DNA from: Chitinophagaceae bacterium
GTDB lineage: Bacteria; Bacteroidota; Bacteroidia; Chitinophagales; Chitinophagaceae
Assembly (NCBI GenBank): GCA_003136915.1
Contig: PLEB01000259.1
Location: 1 to 6,731, forward strand
Length of the DNA: 6,731 nt
Direction: 5' to 3'
The notes below the pieces were generated by a model. That model ran no database searches, was not told the origin of the DNA, and worked only from the letters and a program-made list of their open reading frames with translations. This document shows, one piece after another, positions 1 to 5,736 of the stretch. A program made the translations under genes and the position numbers. Every line of letters begins with the position of its first letter. Position 1 is the first letter of the stretch.

Positions 1-42
1 TTGCTGCTGTGGAACAGATCTTTGCTGCTGCGGAACAGATCT
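1..42. repeat. 21-bp tandem repeat, two copies, inside the Pro/Gln-rich tail
   Basis: Positions 1-21 and 22-42 are identical except for one base (10 versus 31). On the minus strand each copy encodes RSVPQQQ, and the single difference is synonymous (CCA/CCG, Pro). A degenerate partial unit continues to about 57 (Arg-Gln-Gln-Ser). The array touches the window edge, so further copies may lie outside. Such in-frame repeats can change copy number by slippage. Confidence 0.85.
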
Positions 43-1059
43 TGACTGCTGCCTTGCCGGCCTTTCTGTATGTGCCCTTGGCGTGGGTGCCCCCGGCTGA
101 TTTGGTGTTGGCCTGGCTGGATGCGGGGATGCTGTTTGTGGTCTTGCATTCGGAGCAGGAACCGGAGTATGCCTGACGGGCGGGTTATTCGGAGTTGTCC
201 TCGCGGCTGGTCTCGGAGCGTTGCCGGCTGCCGGTTGAATATGCCGGTTGTATCCGGGCAAGCTGGCCGGTTTAATCGCCTGAAGCGACCTTACGGTTCT
301 AGGTGCCGGCTTTGCTGAAGACGCCCGGCTAACCGCAGGTCTGTAAATACTCACTTGTCCGTTTTGCAGCTGTCCTCTGCCGGGTCCTGAGGCTTCGTGG
401 ATAGCTACAGGACGAATGGAAGTGTGCGTATATCTTTCCACAGAGCTGGCCTCCGGCCCACGCATATATGCGCCCCTCCCGCCACCAGAATTGACATTGT
501 GAATCACGGTAATATTCCTCACAACCGTAACATTCGTATTGTAATGAACAAAATAATTATTTATGTTGGTCCGGGTTATATAGCCCCGGGGAACAAAGGT
601 CCAATAGTGTGCGGGCGGGCGATAGGAACCCCAGGCCGCACCAATTTCGATGTTCGGCCCGATAGGCGCCCAGCAATAGTCCCCGCCATATTCTCCCCAG
701 GTTACCCAGGCAGGTGCCCAGTCATACCCGGGAATCCACATCCAGCCGTAACTGTCATCATAAAGCCAATTACCATAGTGGAACGGAGCCCAACCCCAGT
801 CATAATCAGAAATCCAGGTCCATCCATCCGGCGTAAACACCCAGTGTCCCGCGCTTCCATAGGGACGAAATCCCGTGCTGACGGAAGTAGGTACCCACAC
901 ATATCCGTATTGATTATAATTCACCCATGATCCATAAGGCGAAAGCTGGTCGTAAAAAACCTGGAAGCTTACGGATCCCTGGGCCCGGGATGAAGAAACA
1001 GTTAAAAGCAAAGCCAGGGCAAAAATAAATGATACGATATGTGTAAATTTCTTTTTCAT
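1..1059 (-). CDS. Exported Trp/Tyr-rich DUF6600-type protein with basic Pro/Gln-rich tail (3' end beyond left edge)
   Basis: Reading leftwards from the ATG at 1059, 353 codons are open to the window edge with no stop, so the gene is 5'-complete and 3'-truncated. Residues 1-26 form a signal peptide (MKKK, hydrophobic core, cleavage likely after Ser-Arg-Ala26 before Gln27). Residues ~35-135 hold a Trp/Tyr/Gly/Pro-rich domain with repeated G-[YW]-x-W-[VI]-[PS] units at 52, 79 and 105 and a related WAP unit at 130; motifs such as DQLSPYGSW and DYDWGWAPFHYG are typical of the DUF6600 family. Residues ~190-235 contain a conserved-looking stretch (RGPEASSVERYTH, later VSIYRPAV). From ~250 on the chain is low-complexity and basic, rich in Pro, Arg, Gln and Ala with almost no acidic residues, ending at the edge in two RSVPQQQ repeats. 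The function of the family is not known to me; a periplasmic or surface-associated structural or binding role is inference. It is divergent from the dehydrogenase operon. High GC in the tail reflects residue composition. Confidence 0.88.
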   Translation of the reverse strand, partial: MKKKFTHIVSFIFALALLLTVSSSRAQGSVSFQVFYDQLSPYGSWVNYNQYGYVWVPTSVSTGFRPYGSAGHWVFTPDGWTWISDYDWGWAPFHYGNWLYDDSYGWMWIPGYDWAPAWVTWGEYGGDYCWAPIGPNIEIGAAWGSYRPPAHYWTFVPRGYITRTNINNYFVHYNTNVTVVRNITVIHNVNSGGGRGAYMRGPEASSVERYTHTSIRPVAIHEASGPGRGQLQNGQVSIYRPAVSRASSAKPAPRTVRSLQAIKPASLPGYNRHIQPAAGNAPRPAARTTPNNPPVRHTPVPAPNARPQTASPHPARPTPNQPGAPTPRAHTERPARQQSRSVPQQQRSVPQQQ

Positions 1060-1172
1060 ACCAGCATGGAATTCAATAAGCATGCCGCTGGAACAAAAAA
1101 AATTTCCCCTAATCATTTATCAATTAAATTTAAACTTTCATTTCAGTCTGTTTCTTTCTTATAAACAATTCC
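1060..1172. other. AT-rich divergent intergenic region
   Basis: This 113-bp spacer separates the start of the leftward DUF6600-type gene from the start of the rightward GMC oxidoreductase gene, so it should hold both promoters. It is AT-rich, with an A8 run near 1095-1102. I looked for the Bacteroidota promoter pattern (TTTG, ~19 nt, TAnnTTTG) on both strands and found no good match. No strong Shine-Dalgarno precedes either start. Confidence 0.5.
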
Positions 1173-2912
1173 ATGGGAGATATTCAAATCAGGAAGACGC
1201 CAAAGAAATATGACGCAGTGATCGTCGGATCTGGGGCCGGTGGCGGAATGGCCGCTTATGTACTGGCAAATGCCGGATTAAAAATCTGCCTCATAGAAGC
1301 AGGTCCAATGTTTGATCCCAAAACAGATTCCAACCAATTAAAGAATCCCTGGGAATCCCCGCGTCGGGGCGCAGGAACAAAATTCCGCCCGTTCGGAGAT
1401 TTTGATGGTTGTTACTGGGGTTGGGAAATTGACGGTGAACCATACACGCATAAGAACAATACGGAATGGGAATGGTGGCGTGCACGCATGGTTGGCGGGC
1501 GCACAAATCATTGGGGCAGGATTTCTCTGAGGTTCGGTCCAAAGGATTTTAAAAGAAAAAGTATTGATGGTTTAGGTGAAGACTGGCCAATCGGATATGA
1601 AGACATAAAACCATATTACGACAGGATTGACAAACTATTGGGCGTATTCGGAACCAACGAAGGTTTGCCTAACGATCCGGATGGTTTTTTTATTCCTCCT
1701 CCAAAACCCCGCCTGCATGAATTGTTTATAAAAAGAGCCGGAACCAGTATCGGAATTCCGGTTATCCCTGCAAGACTCTCCATTTTGACCAAACAGATAA
1801 ATAAGGACCGCGGCAGTTGTTTTTTTTGCGCCCAGTGCGGCAGAAGCTGTAAGGTGTATGCCGATTTTTCTTCTTCTTCCTGCCTCGTAATCCCGGCATT
1901 AAGAACCGGAAATGTTGACCTGGTCACGAATGCTATGGCCCGGGAAGTACTTACAGACAGAGAAGGTCTGGCAACCGGTGTTTCTTATGTGAATAAACAG
2001 GACCTTCAGGAGTACCAGGTTAGCGGTCGTACGATACTTCTCGCTGCAAGCGCATGTGAAAGTGCACGGCTAATGTTGAACTCTAAGTCACCACGCTTCC
2101 CGAACGGACTCGCAAACGGCAGCAATGTGGTTGGAAAATATTTGCATGATTCAACGGGTGCCGACATGGGCGGTATCATTCCCGAATTATTCGACAGGAA
2201 GCGGTATAATGAAGATGGTGTCGGCGGCATGCATATTTATACGCCCTGGTGGCTCGACAATAAAAAACTCGATTTTCCGAGGGGTTACCACATCGAATAT
2301 GGTGGTGGGTTCGGTCAGCCTTTATACGGCTTTAACTGGGACATTGAGACCCTCAACGGAGCATATAAAATAAAAGGCAAACAAAAGGAAGCGGGAGGTT
2401 ATGGCGCATCGTTAAAGGAAGATTACCGCTATTTTTTCGGAGCGCATGTTGGCATGGCAGGCCGCGGCGAAGCGATCGCGCGCGAAGACAGCTACTGTGA
2501 AATCGATCCCTCCGTTGTTGATAAATACGGTATCCCCGTGCTGCGCTTCAACACTTCTTATACGGAATACGAATTCAAGCAGGCCAAGCACATGAAAGAG
2601 ACTTTCGCTGAAATATTGCATGCCATGGGCGCGGTGATAATCTGGGGAGGGGACGACGGACCCCATAATAACTATGGCCTTCACGCACCCGGAAACATCA
2701 TTCATGAAGCGGGTACGGTACGCATGGGCAACGATCCCAGGCATTCCCCGCTGAATAAATTCAGCCAGGCGCATGAATGCAAGAATTTATTTTGCGTGGA
2801 CGGAGGCCCTTTTGTTTCACAGGCAGATAAGAATATTACGTGGACCATCCTCGCACTCTCTATGAGAACTTCAGAATATATCGTGGATGAATTGAAAAAG
2901 CATAATATTTAA
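1173..2912 (+). CDS. GMC-family FAD-dependent oxidoreductase, large subunit of a sugar/alcohol dehydrogenase
   Basis: This 579-residue protein should oxidise a hydroxyl group, probably on a sugar or glycoside, using FAD and passing electrons to another carrier. Visible motifs: N-terminal Rossmann GxGxxG (G19-S-G-A-G-G24); Glu42 in LIEAG, the expected contact to FAD ribose; VGGRTNHW at 107-114, the GMC flavin-loop signature; HEAGTVRMG with His511 and Asn554 in KNITWT, spaced 43 residues like the catalytic pair in GMC enzymes; and the C-terminal FVSQADKNIT region that closes the FAD site. Between these, C216-x2-C219-x2-C222-x3-C226 is a Cys cluster. Related FAD glucose dehydrogenase catalytic subunits have been reported to carry an iron-sulfur cluster, so this may bind Fe-S. 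There is no signal peptide. The next gene starts 10 bp after the stop and encodes the small partner subunit. The substrate cannot be fixed from sequence: gluconate 2-dehydrogenase, glucose dehydrogenase and glucoside 3-dehydrogenase (LacA-like) are all related. No clear Shine-Dalgarno precedes the start; the ATG is chosen because the Rossmann strand begins only 12 residues later. Confidence 0.92.
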   Translation: MGDIQIRKTPKKYDAVIVGSGAGGGMAAYVLANAGLKICLIEAGPMFDPKTDSNQLKNPWESPRRGAGTKFRPFGDFDGCYWGWEIDGEPYTHKNNTEWEWWRARMVGGRTNHWGRISLRFGPKDFKRKSIDGLGEDWPIGYEDIKPYYDRIDKLLGVFGTNEGLPNDPDGFFIPPPKPRLHELFIKRAGTSIGIPVIPARLSILTKQINKDRGSCFFCAQCGRSCKVYADFSSSSCLVIPALRTGNVDLVTNAMAREVLTDREGLATGVSYVNKQDLQEYQVSGRTILLAASACESARLMLNSKSPRFPNGLANGSNVVGKYLHDSTGADMGGIIPELFDRKRYNEDGVGGMHIYTPWWLDNKKLDFPRGYHIEYGGGFGQPLYGFNWDIETLNGAYKIKGKQKEAGGYGASLKEDYRYFFGAHVGMAGRGEAIAREDSYCEIDPSVVDKYGIPVLRFNTSYTEYEFKQAKHMKETFAEILHAMGAVIIWGGDDGPHNNYGLHAPGNIIHEAGTVRMGNDPRHSPLNKFSQAHECKNLFCVDGGPFVSQADKNITWTILALSMRTSEYIVDELKKHNI

Positions 2913-2922
2913 AATAACGGTC

Positions 2923-3591
2923 ATGGACAGACGTAAATCGATAAAGACCCTCATCATCGGCGGGATTTCTACCAGCGTTCTCGCAGAAGCATGCACATCC
3001 GCTGAAAAGAAGCCGGTAGCAAATCCGGAGGAAGCGAAAGATCTGACGGGAACCACGCTTAACCGGATGCCGGAAGAAAAGAAATACGAAAAACAATTGC
3101 AGGCCGAAAACTTTTTTACGCCCGAAGAAATGGCCACGATCACTATCCTGGGAGATATTATCATTCCCCGTGATGAGGTGAGCGGGAGCGCATCCGACGC
3201 AAAAGTTCCGGATTTCATAGAATTCATAGTCAAGGATATGCCGGAACATCAAACGCCGATGCGGGGAGGACTGCGCTGGCTGGATGTGCAATGTCTTAAC
3301 CGTTACGGAAAACCTTTTAAGGACTGCGGTCAAAAGCAACAAATGGAAATGGTAGATCTGATCGCGTGGCCAAATAAAGCAAAACCGGAAATGACACAGG
3401 GAGTTGCATTCTTTACCCTGATCCGCAACCTGGTCGGGACCGGATTCTATACCTCAGAAATGGGTGTAAAAGATATTGGCTATATCGGTAATGTTCCAAA
3501 CCAATGGAACGGTGTGCCGGATGATGTATTGAAACAATACCACATGGCTTATACGGAAAGGGAACTGAAGGAATGCATCAGTTTCTCCTGA
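2923..3591 (+). CDS. Gluconate 2-dehydrogenase subunit 3 family protein, small partner of the GMC dehydrogenase
   Basis: This 222-residue protein begins with MDRRKSIK followed by a hydrophobic stretch (LIIGGISTSVLA), a twin-arginine-like signal. Cys24 in AEAC could be a lipid-attachment Cys, but Glu at -2 makes the lipobox poor. Residues ~30-60 are a charged linker. Residues ~65-215 match the small-subunit family: FTPEEMATITILGDIIIP, then a DFIEFIVKDM helix, then GFYTSEMGVKDIGYIGNVP and WNGVPDDVLKQY near the C-terminus, a pattern typical of Bacteroidota members. Family knowledge: such subunits bind the GMC subunit and are needed for its folding or export; the large subunit lacks its own signal and can be carried through the Tat system with the partner. 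The 10-bp gap to the upstream gene supports co-transcription and co-assembly. No cytochrome c subunit follows, so the electron acceptor must be encoded elsewhere. The gene ends 18 bp from the convergent small gene with no clear terminator hairpin between. Confidence 0.9.
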   Translation: MDRRKSIKTLIIGGISTSVLAEACTSAEKKPVANPEEAKDLTGTTLNRMPEEKKYEKQLQAENFFTPEEMATITILGDIIIPRDEVSGSASDAKVPDFIEFIVKDMPEHQTPMRGGLRWLDVQCLNRYGKPFKDCGQKQQMEMVDLIAWPNKAKPEMTQGVAFFTLIRNLVGTGFYTSEMGVKDIGYIGNVPNQWNGVPDDVLKQYHMAYTERELKECISFS

Positions 3592-3609
3592 GAGCAGATT
3601 GGAAATTGC

Positions 3610-3867
3610 TTAATTCTCGATCGGATTCAGGTAATAACCTTCTTCGCTTAATACAAATGTATTCGGGACAAAGGAAAGAAGGGACTGGGTGATCATAGAA
3701 GCCGCTTCCCTCAGATAGGTTGCCCCAATCTCCGGAGTGCGTACAGCAAATTGCCAGCTTTGAATTTTGAGATAAGCTACTTTACTTTCCTGGGTTACCT
3801 GGTTGTCCATTTGTCGGAAAATCTCGGCAAGGCGATCCTGCTGATTGTCGATGTAGGGTTGTTGCAT
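3610..3867 (-). CDS. Small conserved-looking protein of unknown function (85 aa)
   Basis: I do not recognise this protein. It is 85 residues, soluble, without signal peptide, membrane segment or Cys. Residues ~8-36 (Asp, Gln, Arg, Glu with regularly spaced Leu/Ile/Met) and ~47-68 look like amphipathic helices; the C-terminus (FVLSEEGYYLNPIEN) is more beta-like. The amino-acid mix is normal for a real protein, unlike antisense frames nearby, and no other gene occupies the stretch. An in-frame stop lies just upstream (near 3888), so ATG 3867 is the only reasonable start. It converges on the dehydrogenase operon and lies 90 bp downstream of the protease gene on the same strand; it may have its own promoter in that gap or be read through from the protease. 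Confidence 0.62.
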   Translation of the reverse strand: MQQPYIDNQQDRLAEIFRQMDNQVTQESKVAYLKIQSWQFAVRTPEIGATYLREAASMITQSLLSFVPNTFVLSEEGYYLNPIEN

Positions 3868-3957
3868 AGGAAGTTCAGATTTAGGTTTTCAGAGGTTTGG
3901 AACTGTTAAACATTAACGGTATTAATGTACAAAAAATTGTTTGCACATCCAATATCG
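3868..3957 (-). other. Spacer between protease gene and small gene
   Basis: A 90-bp AT-rich gap between two same-strand genes. It contains the inverted repeat at 3910-3928 and an A6 run (T6 on the gene strand) at 3931-3936. On the minus strand the T run comes before the hairpin rather than after it, so this is not a standard intrinsic terminator for the protease. No convincing promoter box pair was found. Confidence 0.4.
3910..3928. repeat. Perfect inverted repeat, 7-bp arms, 5-nt loop
   Basis: ACATTAA at 3910-3916 is the exact reverse complement of TTAATGT at 3922-3928, separated by CGGTA. The arms are AT-rich, so RNA pairing would be weak. It lies ~43 bp upstream of the start of the 85-residue protein, a position that suits an operator. 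It could also arise by chance in AT-rich DNA. Confidence 0.45.
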
Positions 3958-5643
3958 TCAGTCCATGTTTCTATGTACGACCTTCATCCTGAGTGTCTTC
4001 CCTCTTTTCCCCTTCATGGTGGATGCCAGTTTAAAGGCGTTATAGGCATTTATGATACCGCCGCTGACGGACAAGCTATTAAAATCAACTATTTTGCCGG
4101 TTTGGGCAAGCTTTACCCTGGAATCCGGGAGTTTCATTGCGGAGTGTATTAGAACATACTCTAGCTGACGCGCGCTTAGTTTCGGATAATATTCGAGTAA
4201 AAGGGCGGCAACCCCGGCTGCAACCGGAGAGGCCATGCTTGTTCCACTGTATTCTTCATATTGATTTCCCGGAACCGTTGAATAGATCCGCACACCGGGC
4301 GCAAAAAGATCCACACCCTTTTGCCCATAGTTTGAAAATTTGGCAACCACCAGGCTGTCAGGCCCCCATGAATTAGCCCCTACCGTCAGAAATGTGGACG
4401 ACTTCCCGCTCAGCCCTTCGAAATACGGATTTGGATAATCCGGCACCGTATCTATATCCTTCCCTTCGTTTCCCGCAGCATGCACAAGCAATACATCGTG
4501 ATCTTCTGCATATTTCACGGCTTCGTCCACCCATTTTTTGCCAGGAGAAAGTGGTTTGCTAAAGCTCATATTTATGATCTGGGCCCCGTTGTCTACCGCA
4601 TAGCGGATAGCGAGGGCCACGTCCTTGTCCCGCTCATCACCATCGGGAACTGCACGTATCGGCATGATCAAAACATTATCAGCTATACCGTCCATTCCCT
4701 TACCATTGTGCCGGGACGCCGCAATGATTCCGGACACATGAGTGCCATGCATCATGGTGCCCGCAGCAACATTATTGTTGCCATAGTTGAGGTCATTCAT
4801 ATTATTATAATCATCGCCCGCTATTTCTTTGCGCACTGCATTTGGATCATCGGAAAAAGCTTTCAGCTTAGCCTGTTCGCCAGCCAAATATTCATTTACT
4901 TCCACCATGTATTTTTCAAGCGACATATCTTTTGAAATCCAAAAACTTCTGAAATAATACAATCCGGCTTTCTTTGCTTTCGCTGTCGCCGAATCCGATG
5001 TTTGTAATTCTTCCAGGTCCCGGGAATAAACCGAAGTTTTATGGAGGGCCACTTGCAGCAAACTATCCGTCGTCTTTAACTGCGGTATCATCTGTGCGAC
5101 CATGGTAACTGTTTGGGCCTGCATGAGGGAATCTTCCAGAAAATGCTTTTTCACTTTTTGCCAGTACGCGTATTCAGGATCACCGGAATGCAAGGCACTA
5201 TCTGCTGAGGAATAGATCTTCCGGAGCCGGTAATATTCGCGATAGGATTCATAGCTCTCCACGGTAATATTTCTTCCATCCTTTCCGCCCAGGAAATTCC
5301 ATCCATGAACATCATCCACATAACCATTGTGATCATCGTCAATTCCATTTCCCGGGATTTCCTTTGTATTGGTCCAGATATGGCCTACTAAATCCTCATG
5401 CGCCGTATCGACACCCACGTCTATTACAGCTACGATTACGGTATGGCTTTTTTTGCCCTTTAATAATTCATTATAGGCCCTGGTTACGCCGGCGCCAAAC
5501 ACAGTGTCTACCCGGAAATCTTCCAACTGCCAGCCCTGGGTTCCATATTTTTGATCTTTTTCCTGTGCAGACACATTCAGGGACAACCCACACATGACCA
5601 GCAGGAACAGTGTAGTATTAATTCCCTGAATACATTTCATCAT
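3958..5643 (-). CDS. Secreted subtilisin-like serine protease (S8 family) with a large insertion in the catalytic domain
   Basis: This 561-residue protein cleaves peptide bonds, probably in the periplasm or outside the cell. Residues 1-26 form a signal peptide with cleavage likely after Val-Ser-Ala26 before Gln27. The catalytic set is complete: Asp75 in VAVIDVGVD, His299 in HGTHVSG, oxyanion Asn392 in HAAGNEG, and Ser469 in SGTSMASP. Residues 102-110 (DDDHNGYVD) fit the DxDxNGxxD calcium-loop pattern. Asp and His are 224 residues apart, against a few tens in ordinary subtilisins; the extra ~170 residues (about 120-290) are charged and mostly helical-looking. Such inserts occur in a Bacteroidota subgroup of S8 peptidases. 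Only ~40 residues separate the signal peptide from the catalytic core, so no normal I9 propeptide is present. The chain ends in a basic tail (KGKRGKTLRM onward) and lacks a recognisable type IX secretion sorting domain. The start has two adjacent ATGs (5643 and 5640); either gives a working signal peptide. It is divergent from the MFS gene. Confidence 0.93.
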   Translation of the reverse strand: MMKCIQGINTTLFLLVMCGLSLNVSAQEKDQKYGTQGWQLEDFRVDTVFGAGVTRAYNELLKGKKSHTVIVAVIDVGVDTAHEDLVGHIWTNTKEIPGNGIDDDHNGYVDDVHGWNFLGGKDGRNITVESYESYREYYRLRKIYSSADSALHSGDPEYAYWQKVKKHFLEDSLMQAQTVTMVAQMIPQLKTTDSLLQVALHKTSVYSRDLEELQTSDSATAKAKKAGLYYFRSFWISKDMSLEKYMVEVNEYLAGEQAKLKAFSDDPNAVRKEIAGDDYNNMNDLNYGNNNVAAGTMMHGTHVSGIIAASRHNGKGMDGIADNVLIMPIRAVPDGDERDKDVALAIRYAVDNGAQIINMSFSKPLSPGKKWVDEAVKYAEDHDVLLVHAAGNEGKDIDTVPDYPNPYFEGLSGKSSTFLTVGANSWGPDSLVVAKFSNYGQKGVDLFAPGVRIYSTVPGNQYEEYSGTSMASPVAAGVAALLLEYYPKLSARQLEYVLIHSAMKLPDSRVKLAQTGKIVDFNSLSVSGGIINAYNAFKLASTMKGKRGKTLRMKVVHRNMD

Positions 5644-5657
5644 AAATCATTTTTAGG

Positions 5658-5663
5658 CTCCTT
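5658..5663 (-). promoter_or_regulatory. Shine-Dalgarno-like AAGGAG, unusually far from the protease start
   Basis: On the minus strand AAGGAG lies 14 nt before the annotated ATG at 5643, longer than the usual 5-9. An out-of-frame ATG at 5650 sits at an ideal 7-nt distance and opens a 10-codon frame (MIYDEMYSGN, stop at 5618-5620) that overlaps the start of the protease. It may be chance, since Bacteroidota rely little on this motif. Confidence 0.35.
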
Positions 5664-5666
5664 ATT

Positions 5667-5696
5667 TTTGCGTCGTGGCAATTTATAGAATATTTG
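5667..5696 (+). promoter_or_regulatory. Candidate Bacteroidota-type promoter for the MFS gene
   Basis: TTTG at 5667-5670 and AATATTTG at 5689-5696 are 18 nt apart. The known Bacteroidota vegetative promoter is TTTG, about 19 nt, TAnnTTTG; the second box here matches all but its first base. The predicted transcript start near 5702 would give a leader of ~35 nt before the ATG at 5737. AT-rich sequence can yield such matches by chance. Confidence 0.4.
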
Positions 5697-5736
5697 AATT
5701 CTTACCGGATTTTCATACACGAACGGATTTTGCGGG

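Noticed and set aside
70..318. Plus-strand open frame of 82 residues
   Set aside because: It is antisense to the Pro/Arg-rich tail of the minus-strand gene; its Arg/Cys/Trp-heavy composition is an artefact of that GC-rich sequence.
1..350. High-GC start of the window as a horizontally acquired segment
   Set aside because: The GC rise matches a tail rich in Pro, Ala and Arg codons in one continuous reading frame, so no transfer is needed to explain it.
702..902. Minus-strand open frame of 66 residues
   Set aside because: It is in a different frame from the real gene on the same strand (which is in frame from 1059) and shows no family features.
397..930. Plus-strand open frame of 177 residues rich in Ile, Pro and Arg
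   Set aside because: It lies opposite the DUF6600-type domain. The minus strand frame has a signal peptide and recognised motifs, so this is a shadow.
2412..2774. Minus-strand open frame of 120 residues
   Set aside because: It is antisense to the C-terminal catalytic region of the GMC enzyme, where the plus strand has clear motifs.
2860..3342. Two overlapping minus-strand frames of 160 and 120 residues across the operon junction
   Set aside because: They overlap each other in different frames and lie opposite the recognised small subunit; Phe/Arg/Ser-rich antisense composition.
3580..3620. Possible bidirectional terminator between the convergent genes
   Set aside because: Only a 4-bp stem with a 2-nt loop and other weak pairings are present, with no stable hairpin and T run on either strand.
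4480..4935. Plus-strand open frame of 151 residues, Ile/His/Phe-rich
   Set aside because: It is antisense to the protease around its insert and catalytic His.
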